Below are positions 40,244 through 48,672 of a stretch of 64,000 bases of DNA, piece after piece. Below the pieces are notes generated by a model. The model saw nothing but the letters and a program-made list of their open reading frames with translations. It had not been told where the DNA came from and made no database searches. Source of the DNA: Streptomyces liliifuscus (lineage in GTDB: Bacteria > Actinomycetota > Actinomycetes > Streptomycetales > Streptomycetaceae); contig NZ_CP066831.1 in assembly GCF_016598615.1 (NCBI RefSeq), positions 7,068,001 through 7,132,000 on the forward strand, given 5' to 3'. Within the stretch, counting starts at the first letter, position 1, and every line of letters begins with the position of its first letter. A program made the position numbers and the translations under genes.

Positions 40244-40458
40244 TTCGCCCCCGCCGCCCCTACCCATTCCCGTCACTACTCGGGGGCCAGCCCCCGAACC
40301 CCCGCTCCTCAAACGCCGGAGGGGCTGGATCTTCGTGGCCCGGGCCGACAACTTCAGCCCGTCCGGCGTTTGAGGACGAGCGCGTCAGCGCGATACGGGG
40401 GTTCGGGGGCGGAGCCCCTGAGTAAGGGACGGGAATGGGTAGGGGCGGCGGGGGCGAA
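40244..40458. repeat. Large imperfect inverted repeat (about 60-bp outer arms)
   Basis: Left arm 40246-40303 (CGCCCCCGCCGCCCCTACCC then ATTCCCGTCACTACTCGGGG...CCCCGAACCCC) is matched by the complement of 40397-40456. Inner arms CTCCTCAAACGCCGGA and TCCGGCGTTTGAGGA also pair. The whole unit could form a 200-nt cruciform or RNA hairpin. Same type of sequence as GGGGGTTCGGGGGCGGAGCC found in many Streptomyces spacers. The rest of the 40011-40683 gap holds no gene. Confidence 0.75.
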
Positions 40459-40683
40459 GAATCCTTTGGCGGGACCCTACAGATGGCGTCAGCCCGAACC
40501 TCGTCGGGAACCCCATCCCACCTCAGTGACCAGCATCACGCCCCCACGGGTGTACACCACACTCTTTGTAAGAGGTCCACCACACACCGGATCCCCCCTT
40601 TGTGGACCGCTGACGGTGCTGCCCCCAACCCCCCTGGGATAGCGTCACCGTGTCCCGAACTGCCCACACCCGCCGGAGCCCCC

Positions 40684-41265
40684 ATGACCACCGCCGTCGC
40701 CCCCACCCGCCCGGGCCAGGTAATAGCCGATCTGCTCCCCGCCTCCCGCGTAAGGGACGCCGCACTCGTGGCCGGCGGCGCCGCGCTCACGGGCCTCGCG
40801 GCCCAGATAGCGGTCCCGGTCCCCGGCTCCCCGGTCCCGGTGACGGGCCAGACCTTCGCGGCCCTCCTGGTCGGCACCGCACTCGGCACCGGCCGAGGCC
40901 TCGCCTCCCTCGCGATCTACGCCCTGCTCGGCCTCGCCGGCGTCCCGTGGTTCGCCGAGGGCAGCTCCGGCGCCACCGTGTCCTTCGGCTACATCCTCGG
41001 CATGCTGCTCGCGGCCACCGTCGTGGGCGCCCTCGCCCGCCGCGGCGCCGACCGCTCGGTCGTACGGATGGCCGGCACGATGCTCCTGGGCGAGGCGATC
41101 ATCTACGCGATCGGCGTCCCGTACCTGGCGCTCGCCGCCGACATGACGATGACCCAGGCCATCGCGGCCGGCCTCACCCCGTTCCTCCTCGGCGACGCGC
41201 TCAAGGCCGCCCTCGCGATGGGCGTGCTGCCCACCGCCTGGAAGTTCGTCAAGCGCGAGAGCTGA
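40684..41265 (+). CDS. bioY: Biotin transporter substrate-binding subunit BioY
   Basis: A 193-aa protein, ATG 40684 with CGGAG upstream. Six TM helices in the ECF S-component fold with the BioY signatures VPGSPVPVTGQTFAALLVGTALGTGRGLASLAIYALLGLAGVPWFAEG and TMLLGEAIIYAIGVPYLAL. Binds and imports biotin, alone or with an ECF energising module; no bioM/bioN genes are adjacent. A 7-bp inverted repeat GGTCCAC/GTGGACC (40574-40608) in the upstream region could be an operator. Confidence 0.93.
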   Translation: MTTAVAPTRPGQVIADLLPASRVRDAALVAGGAALTGLAAQIAVPVPGSPVPVTGQTFAALLVGTALGTGRGLASLAIYALLGLAGVPWFAEGSSGATVSFGYILGMLLAATVVGALARRGADRSVVRMAGTMLLGEAIIYAIGVPYLALAADMTMTQAIAAGLTPFLLGDALKAALAMGVLPTAWKFVKRES

Positions 41266-41621
41266 CGGACACGTCGTAGTTCCTGCGGAAGAGGCTCGTC
41301 GGGTCGTACACCGACTTCGGCCCGTACGAGGAAACGCCCCTCGCGATACGGCACGGCGTTCGGCCGCGGCTCGGCCCGCGCTCCGCCGGGGTGGTCGATC
41401 CGGACGACGTACATCGAGGGCGCGTCCGGGCCGGTGAGCGCGAGGAGTTCGCCCGTCGCGGCCACGTCCAGCCGGCTCAGCACCGCGCTGTCCCCGTAGT
41501 ACGCGTGCGGGCAGTCAGGGTCGGAGTGGTTGGCGCGGTGGTCGGCGTACGACATCTCGCGCAGCGAGTCCGCGAGCACCGGGCGGCCGTATGGCTCTAC
41601 GGCGCCACGCCGGCCGGATTA
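41249..41621 (-). pseudogene. Decayed FAD-linked (berberine-bridge-type) oxidase fragment
   Basis: Minus-strand frame from a stop near 41621: VEPYGRPVLADSLREMSYAD ... YYGDSAVLSRLDVAATGELLAL ... SMYVVRIDHPGGARA ... NAVPYREGRFLV. Then in another frame KSVYDPTSLFRRNYDVSVS, ending TGA 41249 inside bioY. The 'HxGGA', 'A.pyR' and 'YDP..LFR.N' strings are the C-terminal hallmarks of FAD oxidases of this family, but the middle (about 60-100 residues) is lost, a frameshift intervenes, and the N-terminal two thirds are absent. Relic rather than active gene. Confidence 0.55.
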
Positions 41622-41735
41622 CCTGACGTCCGCCGCCAGCTTTTCCCCGAGTCCTCCCCGCGTCGTGTCCGCGCACTCCCCGGGCACGACGGCGCCCCCG
41701 CGGTGGGACCGCGGAGGCGCCGTACGCGTGCGTAC

Positions 41736-41778
41736 CTGCTGTGCCGTGCTGTGCCGTGCTGTGCTGTGCTGTGCCGTG
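41736..41778. repeat. GTGCY microsatellite
   Basis: About eight units of GTGCC or GTGCT (10-bp super-unit GTGCCGTGCT). It lies just past the 3' end of the LPKTG protein gene. Confidence 0.8.
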
Positions 41779-41790
41779 GGGTGTGGGGGC

Positions 41791-42543
41791 CTACGACTCA
41801 CTCCGCTGAGGGCGCCGCTGGGTCCACCACAGGCCCGCCGCGCCCGCGGAGATCAGCGCCGCTCCGACCGCGCCGAGCGGCAGGATCCGGTCGGCGGGAC
41901 CGGTCTTGGGCAGTTCCTCGCCGCCCGACTTGTCACCGCCGGCCTTGTCGCTGCCAGGGGTGACCGGGCTGTTGTCGGTGCCGAGCAGGAGCGGTGTGGC
42001 CGGTGCGTTCGGCGACGGGTTGTTCGCGCCGAACGGGACCGGACCCTGCTGCCAGAACGTCTTCGCGCCGTCGGCGTCCTGGACGGGCAGGCAGATCTTG
42101 CCCTCCTTCTTCAGATCGAAGGTCGCGTCCACGGCGTACGACTTCGACTTGCCGGCCGCGAGATTGTCGATGGCGCATGCGAAGCCACTGTTCGAACCTT
42201 CGGGGAGGTCTTTCTCGGCGATTTCCGCACAGCCCTCGACGCCCTTGACCGAGAGGCCATCAAAACCGACCACAAGCAGTCGGATTGCGCCGCTGTCCTT
42301 CGTTCCCCCGTTCTTTACCGTGGCGGTAATCGCCGTTTCCTGTGAGCTGTTGTCGACCTCGATCTTCTCGGGCAGCAGCGTCGTCAACTCGACACCCGCG
42401 GGCGCCTTGTCAATGACCTTTCCCCCCTTGCCGCTCATCGGCCCTTCGTCGTCCGCGCCGGCGGAGAAGGAAAAGATCATCACCGCCGAGAAAGATGCAG
42501 TGAGCAGCGATCCAGTGGCGATCGTCATACGACGAGAACTCAT
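41791..42543 (-). CDS. LPKTG-anchored surface protein
   Basis: A 250-aa protein, ATG 42543 (MSSRRMTIATGS) with AAGGGGG upstream. Signal peptide (SLLTASFSAVMIFSFSAGA), extracellular domain of about 150 aa with a CARDB/DUF11-like look (ITATVKNGGTKDSGAIRLLVV, two Cys: EGCAEIA and FACAID, plus ICLPV), a Pro/Gly/Lys-rich stretch, then the sortase signal EELPKTGPA, a TM helix (GAVGAALISAGAAGLWW) and a basic tail RRPQRSES. Cell-wall anchored by a class E or A sortase encoded elsewhere. Function unknown; divergent from the Ser/Thr kinase. Confidence 0.88.
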   Translation of the reverse strand: MSSRRMTIATGSLLTASFSAVMIFSFSAGADDEGPMSGKGGKVIDKAPAGVELTTLLPEKIEVDNSSQETAITATVKNGGTKDSGAIRLLVVGFDGLSVKGVEGCAEIAEKDLPEGSNSGFACAIDNLAAGKSKSYAVDATFDLKKEGKICLPVQDADGAKTFWQQGPVPFGANNPSPNAPATPLLLGTDNSPVTPGSDKAGGDKSGGEELPKTGPADRILPLGAVGAALISAGAAGLWWTQRRPQRSES

Positions 42544-42693
42544 GTTCGTCCCCCTTGTATCCCCCTGACTGCGCCTGAATTCGCAGTCTTTGAAGTGGTA
42601 CCACAAGATTTCTCCCCACTATGCTGGTGCGGCACGAAGTTGTGACCATTGTGCTTCTTTGCGGTTCTTGTGTGGCGGGTGTTGAAGGGGGGC

Positions 42694-45363
42694 ATGGGGG
42701 TGCCGGAAATAACGAGGGGCGGTATTCCGGGATTGCTGGTGACGGGCCGTTACCGGCTGGCCGAGAGCATTGGTCAGGGTGGAATGGGACGGGTGTGGCG
42801 CGCCGTCGACGAAGTCCTCGACCGACCGGTCGCCGTCAAGGAAATGCGTATAGACGGCATGGACCAGGAGGACAGCAGGACCCGCCGCGAACGAACCCTG
42901 CGCGAGGCCAGGGCCACGGCCCGGATCGACCACCCCAACGTCGTGCGCGTGTACGACGTGGTGGACCAGGGCGAACGACTGTGGATCGTGATGGAACTGG
43001 TCGACGGCCGTTCCCTGGACCGGGTCCTGGCGGAGGACGGACCGCTGAGCCCGCGCGGCACGGCACGGATCGGGCTCGGACTGGTCGCCGCGCTCGGCCA
43101 GGTGCACGCGGGGGGCGTGCTTCACCGGGACATCAAGCCGGCCAACGTACTGGTCGAGCGGCGCGCGGGCCGGGTCGTCCTCACCGACTTCGGCATCGCC
43201 GCGATCCAGGACGCCGAGGCGCTGACGATGGCGGGCATGCTGGTCGGCTCCCCCGACTACATGGCACCCGAGCGGGTCTCCGGCCGCCCCCAGGGCCCGC
43301 CGTCCGACCTCTGGTCCCTCGGCGCCACCCTCTGCGCGGCCCTCGGCGGCCGCTCCCCCTTCTCCCGCGCGACCACCCTCGCCACCCTGCACGCCGTGCT
43401 GTACGAGGAGCCGGAGATCCCGTCCGCGGCGGGGGAGTTGCGCGAGGTCCTGTCGGCCCTGCTGCTCAAGGACCCGTCGGTACGGCCGGGCCTGGAGGAA
43501 CTGGCGGCGATCCTCGGGCCCGTGGCGGACGGGAGTACGGGGGCGCCCGCGCCGCCGGGTGCGACGGCGGGGCTGGGCACGGCGGTTGGCCCGGGGTCGA
43601 CTGAGCCGGCTCGGCCGGTTGGCCTGGGTGAGGTGGAGAGGACGGCTCCGGGCGTGGTGGCGGAGCCCGGAGAGGGAGAAGGAGAGGAAGCGGGAGCGGG
43701 TTCTGAATCCGGTCCGGCGTCGGGGCCCGCTCCAGGACCCGGGTCCGAGTCCGGGTCCGGGTCCGGGCGGGAGTCCGGGTCCGGGTCCGGCCCTGGGTCG
43801 GGGTCCGGGTCCGGCTCCGGCTCTGGCCCCGGCCCCGGCCCCGGGTCTGGCTCCGGCCCTGGGTCCGGCTCCGGCCTCGGGTCAGGCTCCGGCCTCGGCC
43901 CCAGCTCAGGCGTCAGCTCCGGCTCCAGCTCCGGCCTCGGGTCAGGCTCCGGCTCCGGCCTAGGGTCGGTTTCCGGATCAGGCCTCGGGTCCGGCTCAGG
44001 CCCCGGCCCCGGGCACGGTTCCGGGGCGCGATCGGGAACCGCACCGGCGGCTGCCCGTACGGCCGAGTCCGCGCCCGGTGCCGCCGGTCAAGCGCCACCG
44101 GAGCCCGGAGCGGAGGCCCCGGCCCCGCCGACCGCGTCTCCGGCGCCGACCGAGCACCCGACCCCTCCGTTGTTCCGGATCCCGGTCCTGGAGCCGCCGC
44201 TCGTCACTCCGCCGACGGGCGAGGGCACGCCGAGGCCGGCCGAGCCGGTGGAGGACGCGGTACCGGTACGGCGTACACCGACGCTGTGGAGTGCACCGGA
44301 ATCCGAGGAGGCGGCCGGTCCCCCCTCTGCCACCGGCCCAAGCTCAGCCCCGACCCCGGCCCACACCCCAACCCCGGTCCCCATCCCGACCCCGGCTCCA
44401 GAGGCACCGCCCGCCCCCGAACCGCCCCCCACAGCACCCACAGAGCCCGCAGCGCACACCGGCCACACACACCCCGATCCCACACATCCCGACCCCACAC
44501 CCCCCGCCCCAGACAACGCGTCCTCCGAGGCCCCGCCCCAGGGAACCCCGGAGATCCCCTCCGCGGGAGTGGCCGCCGGATACGCCCTCCACGCGTCCGG
44601 CATCAGGCCGGAAGCGCCGGAGGCACCGCAACCGGCGGCCAACGGGCACAACTCACTGCCCACCAGGCCCAGGGCCGCCCCGATGCCGCCGGGCGAACCG
44701 CTCGGTCCCGCCGTGCCGGCCGACCCGCGCAGGGGTCGGCCCTGGAGCCGGAACCGCAAGGCAGTCGTGGCCGCCGCGGGCGTGGTCGTCGCCGGTGTCG
44801 TCGCCGCCCTGGTGATCCCGGCGCTCGGCGGATCCCCCGACGACAAGGACAAGGCCGCTCCGTCGTCGTCCTCCTCCGCCACCGGCGGCACCGCGTCCAG
44901 CCCGCCCCCCACCGTCGCGGGCACCGCACGGCCGCCCACCCTCCCGGAGGGCTCCCGTACGGAGGCCGGTATGTACGCGTGGGTCCCGCCCGAGGGCTGG
45001 GAACGGGTCGTACAGAGCGGCGCCGAGGTCCACTACACCTCCCCGGACCGCAAACAGGAGATCCTCGCCAACGCGGCTCCGGCCCGGGGCGACCTGCTGG
45101 ACCAGTGGACGGAGACGGAGAAGGACACCAGCAAGGGCCTCGACTACCAGCGGATCCGGCTGGAGGAGACCACGTTCCGTGACGCTCCCGCGGTCGTCTG
45201 GGAGTACACGGTCACGGCCAAGGGACTGCCCTGGCACGCCCGGCTGCTCGGCTTCAACGCGGACGGCAAGTACTACGAGATCACCACGTGGTACCGCCCG
45301 GAGGCAGAGGACCGCGCACTCCCGGTCTACGAGAAGGTCAAGGACAGCTTCACACCCCTGTGA
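42694..45363 (+). CDS. Membrane-anchored Ser/Thr protein kinase (PknB-like) with Gly/Ser-Pro linker
   Basis: An 889-aa protein from ATG 42694 (MGVPEITRGG), GAAGGGGGGC upstream. Kinase domain about 15-285: P-loop IGQGGMGRVW, Lys in VAVKEMRI, catalytic HRDIKPANVLV, DFGIAAI and activation segment VGSPDYMAPER. A very long low-complexity juxtamembrane region follows (about 345-460 is almost pure SG/PG repeats, then Pro/Ala/Thr-rich to about 680). One TM helix (AVVAAAGVVVAGVVAALVIPAL, about 690-710) and a C-terminal extracellular domain of about 130 aa starting AGMYAWVPPEGWERVV. Hanks-type kinase; the external domain is the presumed sensor. Confidence 0.92.
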   Translation: MGVPEITRGGIPGLLVTGRYRLAESIGQGGMGRVWRAVDEVLDRPVAVKEMRIDGMDQEDSRTRRERTLREARATARIDHPNVVRVYDVVDQGERLWIVMELVDGRSLDRVLAEDGPLSPRGTARIGLGLVAALGQVHAGGVLHRDIKPANVLVERRAGRVVLTDFGIAAIQDAEALTMAGMLVGSPDYMAPERVSGRPQGPPSDLWSLGATLCAALGGRSPFSRATTLATLHAVLYEEPEIPSAAGELREVLSALLLKDPSVRPGLEELAAILGPVADGSTGAPAPPGATAGLGTAVGPGSTEPARPVGLGEVERTAPGVVAEPGEGEGEEAGAGSESGPASGPAPGPGSESGSGSGRESGSGSGPGSGSGSGSGSGPGPGPGSGSGPGSGSGLGSGSGLGPSSGVSSGSSSGLGSGSGSGLGSVSGSGLGSGSGPGPGHGSGARSGTAPAAARTAESAPGAAGQAPPEPGAEAPAPPTASPAPTEHPTPPLFRIPVLEPPLVTPPTGEGTPRPAEPVEDAVPVRRTPTLWSAPESEEAAGPPSATGPSSAPTPAHTPTPVPIPTPAPEAPPAPEPPPTAPTEPAAHTGHTHPDPTHPDPTPPAPDNASSEAPPQGTPEIPSAGVAAGYALHASGIRPEAPEAPQPAANGHNSLPTRPRAAPMPPGEPLGPAVPADPRRGRPWSRNRKAVVAAAGVVVAGVVAALVIPALGGSPDDKDKAAPSSSSSATGGTASSPPPTVAGTARPPTLPEGSRTEAGMYAWVPPEGWERVVQSGAEVHYTSPDRKQEILANAAPARGDLLDQWTETEKDTSKGLDYQRIRLEETTFRDAPAVVWEYTVTAKGLPWHARLLGFNADGKYYEITTWYRPEAEDRALPVYEKVKDSFTPL
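43735..44036. repeat. Hexanucleotide (GGCTCC/GGGTCC) repeat tract in the kinase gene
   Basis: About 300 bp of degenerate 6-bp and 12-bp units encoding Ser-Gly and Pro-Gly pairs. Slippage-prone tract, so linker length probably varies between strains. Confidence 0.75.
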
Positions 45364-45398
45364 CCCACGAGCCGGAGACCCGACGGCACACCGACACG

Positions 45399-45434
45399 AC
45401 GACGCCTCCGTGGAGAGTCCCACGGAGGCGTCGT
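45399..45434. terminator. Bidirectional terminator
   Basis: Perfect 14-bp arms ACGACGCCTCCGTG (45399-45412) and CACGGAGGCGTCGT (45421-45434), 8-nt loop, between the kinase and the convergent permease gene. Confidence 0.8.
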
Positions 45435-45472
45435 ACAGAAAAACAGAGAACAGAGATGAGGCGGTCGAGCCG

Positions 45473-46948
45473 TCAGACCGTGGTGGAGTCCTGCTCCTTC
45501 TGGAGCTCGGCCCGGGCCTTGCCGCGCCGCACCTTCTCCAGGACCAGCGCGACGCCGACGACGACGGCCGCGACGAGAAGCGACAGCAGTACCGTCTTGC
45601 GGCCGTCGTGCTCGGTGTCGGTGAGCATGTAGCCGAGGACGAAGACGATCAGCGCGATCGTCGCGTACGTCAGATACGGGTACAGCCACATCCGCACGAC
45701 GAGCTTCTCCGGCGTCTCGCGCTCGATGATCTTCCGCATCCGCAGCTGCGAGAGGCAGATGACGAGCCAGACGAACAGGGCGACCGCACCGGAGGAGTTG
45801 ACCAGGAAGAGGAAGACCGAGTCGGGGAACTCGTAGTTGAAGAACACCGCCACGAAGCCGAAGACGACCGAGGCGATGATCGCCGGCATCGGCACACCGC
45901 GGCTGGTGGTACGGGCGAAGGCCTTCGGGGCGTCACCGCGCTGACCCAGCGAGAAGGCCATGCGGGAGGCCGTGTAGAGGCCGGAGTTGAGACAGGACAG
46001 TACGGACGTCAGCACGATGAACTTCATGATCTCGCCGGCGTTCGGGATGCCGAGCGAGTTCAGGGCGGCGACGTACGAACCGTCCTTCTGGATGGCGTCC
46101 GAGTCCCAGGGCAGCAGCGTGACCACGACGAAGATCGAGCCGAGGTAGAAGACGCCGATCCGCCAGATGATGCTGTTGGTGGACTTCGTCACCGCGCGCT
46201 GCGGGTTCTCCGACTCGCCCGCCGCGAGGGTGGCGATCTCGCTGCCCATGAAGGAGAAGACGACGAGCAGGATGCCGGTGAGGATCGCGCCGGGCCCGTT
46301 CGGCAGGAATCCGCCGTGGTCGGTGAGGTTCCCGAGCCCTGCCGTGTCGCTGTCGACACCCGGCAGTACGCCGAAGACCGCGAGCCCGCCGATGACGATG
46401 AACGCGCCGATCGCGACGACCTTGATCCCGGCGAACCAGAACTCGAACTCGCCGTACGAGCCGACGGAGACCAGGTTCGTCGCGGTCAGGACGACCATGA
46501 CGATGAGCGCCCAGCCCCACTGCGGTACGGCGGGGATCCAGCTCTCCAGGATCACGGCACCCGCGGTCGCCTCGATGGCGAGCACGACGACCCAGAAGAA
46601 CCAGTACAGCCAGCCGATCGAGAAGCCGGCCCAGCGGCCGAGCGCCCGGTCCGCGTGCGCGGAGAACGAACCCGAGGTCGGGTTCGCGGCGGACATCTCG
46701 CCGAGCATCCGCATCACGAGGACGACCATCGTGCCGACGAGGGCGTACGACAGGAGGATGCCGGGGCCCGCGGTGGCGATACCGGAGCTGGAGCCGACGA
46801 ACAAGCCGGCGCCGATGACTCCGCCGATGGCGATCATCGAGAGGTGACGGTTCTTGAGCCCGGCCTGGAGTCCGGCGTCGGGCCCTCCGGGTTCTCCGGG
46901 TCCTTCGGGGCCGTTTCCGGCCTTCGTCAGGGTCGGCTGCGAGGTCAT
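45473..46948 (-). CDS. APC-family amino acid permease
   Basis: A 491-aa protein, ATG 46948 (MTSQPTLTKAGNGP). Twelve TM helices with LSMIAIGGVIGAGLFVGSSSGIATAGPGILL and MRMLGEMSAANPTSGSFSAHADRALGRWAGF, nearly the same signature as the permease at 31929-33323. Acidic/Gly/Pro-rich N-terminus (PEGPGEPGGPDAG) and a basic cytoplasmic tail (EKVRRGKARAELQKEQ). Proton-coupled import of amino acids, perhaps GABA- or Asn-type. Followed by a shared terminator. Confidence 0.93.
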   Translation of the reverse strand: MTSQPTLTKAGNGPEGPGEPGGPDAGLQAGLKNRHLSMIAIGGVIGAGLFVGSSSGIATAGPGILLSYALVGTMVVLVMRMLGEMSAANPTSGSFSAHADRALGRWAGFSIGWLYWFFWVVVLAIEATAGAVILESWIPAVPQWGWALIVMVVLTATNLVSVGSYGEFEFWFAGIKVVAIGAFIVIGGLAVFGVLPGVDSDTAGLGNLTDHGGFLPNGPGAILTGILLVVFSFMGSEIATLAAGESENPQRAVTKSTNSIIWRIGVFYLGSIFVVVTLLPWDSDAIQKDGSYVAALNSLGIPNAGEIMKFIVLTSVLSCLNSGLYTASRMAFSLGQRGDAPKAFARTTSRGVPMPAIIASVVFGFVAVFFNYEFPDSVFLFLVNSSGAVALFVWLVICLSQLRMRKIIERETPEKLVVRMWLYPYLTYATIALIVFVLGYMLTDTEHDGRKTVLLSLLVAAVVVGVALVLEKVRRGKARAELQKEQDSTTV

Positions 46949-47257
46949 AGGACGGTGTTCCTTTGCGCAGGGGACTGTGGGGGAGGGGACTGCGTGGGGG
47001 ACTGCGAGCCACCGCAGATTCTGCGGATTCCTACGGGAAACCCGTACGAGCGGTGTACGGGTGATGCACACGAGGTGCACAAGCCGGTCCAGTGAATCCC
47101 AGGCGAATGGATTCGTGAACCTTTGAATCCAGATCGTTACTTGAGGTTTCCTTGAGGTTCTGTAGTGTTGCTCACACTTTTCCGTCATGCGACGCGGCGC
47201 ATTTCGTGCGCCTGCCCCGACGGGGCCGATCGGAAACAGGCGTGTCACACTCGGACC
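46949..47257. other. Divergent intergenic region, AT-richer
   Basis: The 309 bp between the permease (minus) and rpiB (plus) contain no gene. Two TTGAGGTT boxes 11 bp apart (47141-47148, 47152-47159) and a TAGTGT -10-like box (47163-47168, 16 bp after TTGAGG) suggest the rpiB promoter. Confidence 0.4.
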
Positions 47258-47743
47258 ATGCGCGTGTATCTCGGCTCCGACCATGCCGGTTTCGAACTCA
47301 AGAACCACCTCGTCGAGTGGCTCAGGGCGGCCGGGCACGAGCCCGTCGACTGCGGACCCCTCATCTATGACGCCCAGGACGACTACCCGCCGTTCTGCCT
47401 CCGCGCGGCGGAGCGCACGGCGGCCGACCCGGGCTCGCTGGGCATCGTGATCGGCGGCTCGGGCAACGGCGAGCAGATCGCGGCGAACAAGGTCGAGGGG
47501 GTGCGGGCCGCTCTCGCGTGGAGTGAGCAGACCGCGGCGCTCGGGCGGGAGCACAACGACGCCAACGTGGTGGCCGTCGGTGCGCGGATGCACACCGAGG
47601 AGGAGGCGACCAAGTTCGTCGAGATCTTCCTCGGCACCCCGTTCTCCGGTGACGAGCGCCACATCCGCCGCATCGACATGCTGTCGACGTACGAGACGAC
47701 GGGCACCCTCCCGGAGATCCCGGCCCACCACCCGCAGGGCTAG
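47258..47743 (+). CDS. rpiB: RpiB/LacA-type sugar-phosphate isomerase
   Basis: A 161-aa protein from ATG 47258 (MRVYLGSDHAGFEL); the longer open frame to 47165 covers the promoter. Ribose-5-phosphate isomerase B signature: VYLGSDHAGFELK (phosphate/substrate Asp-His), GIVIGGSGNGEQIAANKVEGVRAAL (the Cys of classical RpiB, GICGTG, is replaced by Ser in GGSGNG, as in mycobacterial RpiB, which uses Glu as catalytic base) and REHNDANVVAVGARM. Pentose phosphate pathway, cytosolic. Confidence 0.93.
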   Translation: MRVYLGSDHAGFELKNHLVEWLRAAGHEPVDCGPLIYDAQDDYPPFCLRAAERTAADPGSLGIVIGGSGNGEQIAANKVEGVRAALAWSEQTAALGREHNDANVVAVGARMHTEEEATKFVEIFLGTPFSGDERHIRRIDMLSTYETTGTLPEIPAHHPQG

Positions 47744-47751
47744 AACGGCTC

Positions 47752-47810
47752 TCCCCGCGCCCCTTCAGGGGCGCGGGGAACTGCGTGATCAGCCACAACG
47801 AACCCGCACG
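47752..47810 (+). repeat. Dispersed GGGGCGCGGGG element
   Basis: Perfect hairpin CCCCGCGCCCCTTCAGGGGC continuing GCGGGG, followed by AACTGCGTGATCAGCCACAACGAACCCGCAC. Located between rpiB and the glycosylase gene on the same strand. Confidence 0.8.
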
Positions 47811-47824
47811 TACCAGGAGGACGC

Positions 47825-48634
47825 GTGCCCGAAGGGCACACCATTCATCGGCTGGCCGAGGACTGCATCGGCGGCTTCGGTGGACGCAGGGCGCACGTCA
47901 CCAGCCCCCAGGGCAAGTTCACAGACGCCGCGGCCCTCCTGAACGGCACGGAATTCACCACGGCGGAGGCCCACGGCAAACACCTCTTCCTCCGCTTCGA
48001 GTCCGAGGACTGGATCCACATCCACCTCGGCCTCTTCGGCAAGGTGAACTTCGGCACCACCCCCGCACCCCCGCCCACGGACACGGTCCGCCTGAGACTG
48101 GCGAACGACACCACGTACGTGGACCTCCGCGGCCCCACCACCTGCACGCTGATCACGGACGCGGAGAAGCAGGCGATACACGCCCGCCTGGGCCCGGACC
48201 CCCTGCGCGAGGACGCGGAACCGGCCCGCGCGTACACCCGCGTCGCCCGCAGCCGTACGACGATCGCAGCCCTCCTCATGGACCAGAAGATCATCGCGGG
48301 AGTGGGCAACGTCTACCGCGCCGAGGTCCTCTTCCGGCACGGCATCGACCCGTACAGAGCGGGCAGGGACATCACGACGGCCGAGTGGGACGCGATGTGG
48401 GCGGACCTGGTCGCGCTCATGCGCGAGGGCGTCCGCAACAACCGCATCGACACCGTCCGCCCGGAGCACGAACCGGAGGCGATGGGCCGCCCGCCGCGCA
48501 AGGACGACCACGGCGGCGAGGTCTACGTGTACCGCAGGGCCAACCTGCCCTGCCTCATCTGTGGCGGCGAGATCCGCACCGCCGATCTCGCCGCCCGCAA
48601 CCTCTTCTGGTGCCCGACCTGCCAGAAGGCCTGA
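47825..48634 (+). CDS. Fpg/Nei-family DNA glycosylase (endonuclease VIII-like)
   Basis: A 269-aa protein, GTG 47825 (VPEGHTIHRLAED) with AGGAGG upstream. N-terminal Pro-Glu (PEGHT, Nei-type; Fpg has PELPE) makes Pro2 the Schiff-base nucleophile and Glu3 the acid. Then H2TH motif DQKIIAGVGNVYRAEVLFRHGIDP and zinc finger CLICGGEIRTADLAARNLFWCPTC. Base-excision repair of oxidised pyrimidines, with AP-lyase activity. Runs 81 bp after rpiB. Confidence 0.93.
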   Translation: MPEGHTIHRLAEDCIGGFGGRRAHVTSPQGKFTDAAALLNGTEFTTAEAHGKHLFLRFESEDWIHIHLGLFGKVNFGTTPAPPPTDTVRLRLANDTTYVDLRGPTTCTLITDAEKQAIHARLGPDPLREDAEPARAYTRVARSRTTIAALLMDQKIIAGVGNVYRAEVLFRHGIDPYRAGRDITTAEWDAMWADLVALMREGVRNNRIDTVRPEHEPEAMGRPPRKDDHGGEVYVYRRANLPCLICGGEIRTADLAARNLFWCPTCQKA

Positions 48635-48672
48635 AGGCCATCGGCTCTGACGGCCGACAGGCCCGACACGGC

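Noticed and set aside
40459..40683. Riboswitch or biotin-protein-ligase operator before bioY
   Set aside because: No recognisable riboswitch core; only a weak 7-bp inverted repeat with a 21-nt loop.
41103..41579. 158-codon minus-strand frame crossing the bioY 3' end
   Set aside because: Only its first part resembles an oxidase; the rest is bioY antisense. Reported as a pseudogene instead.
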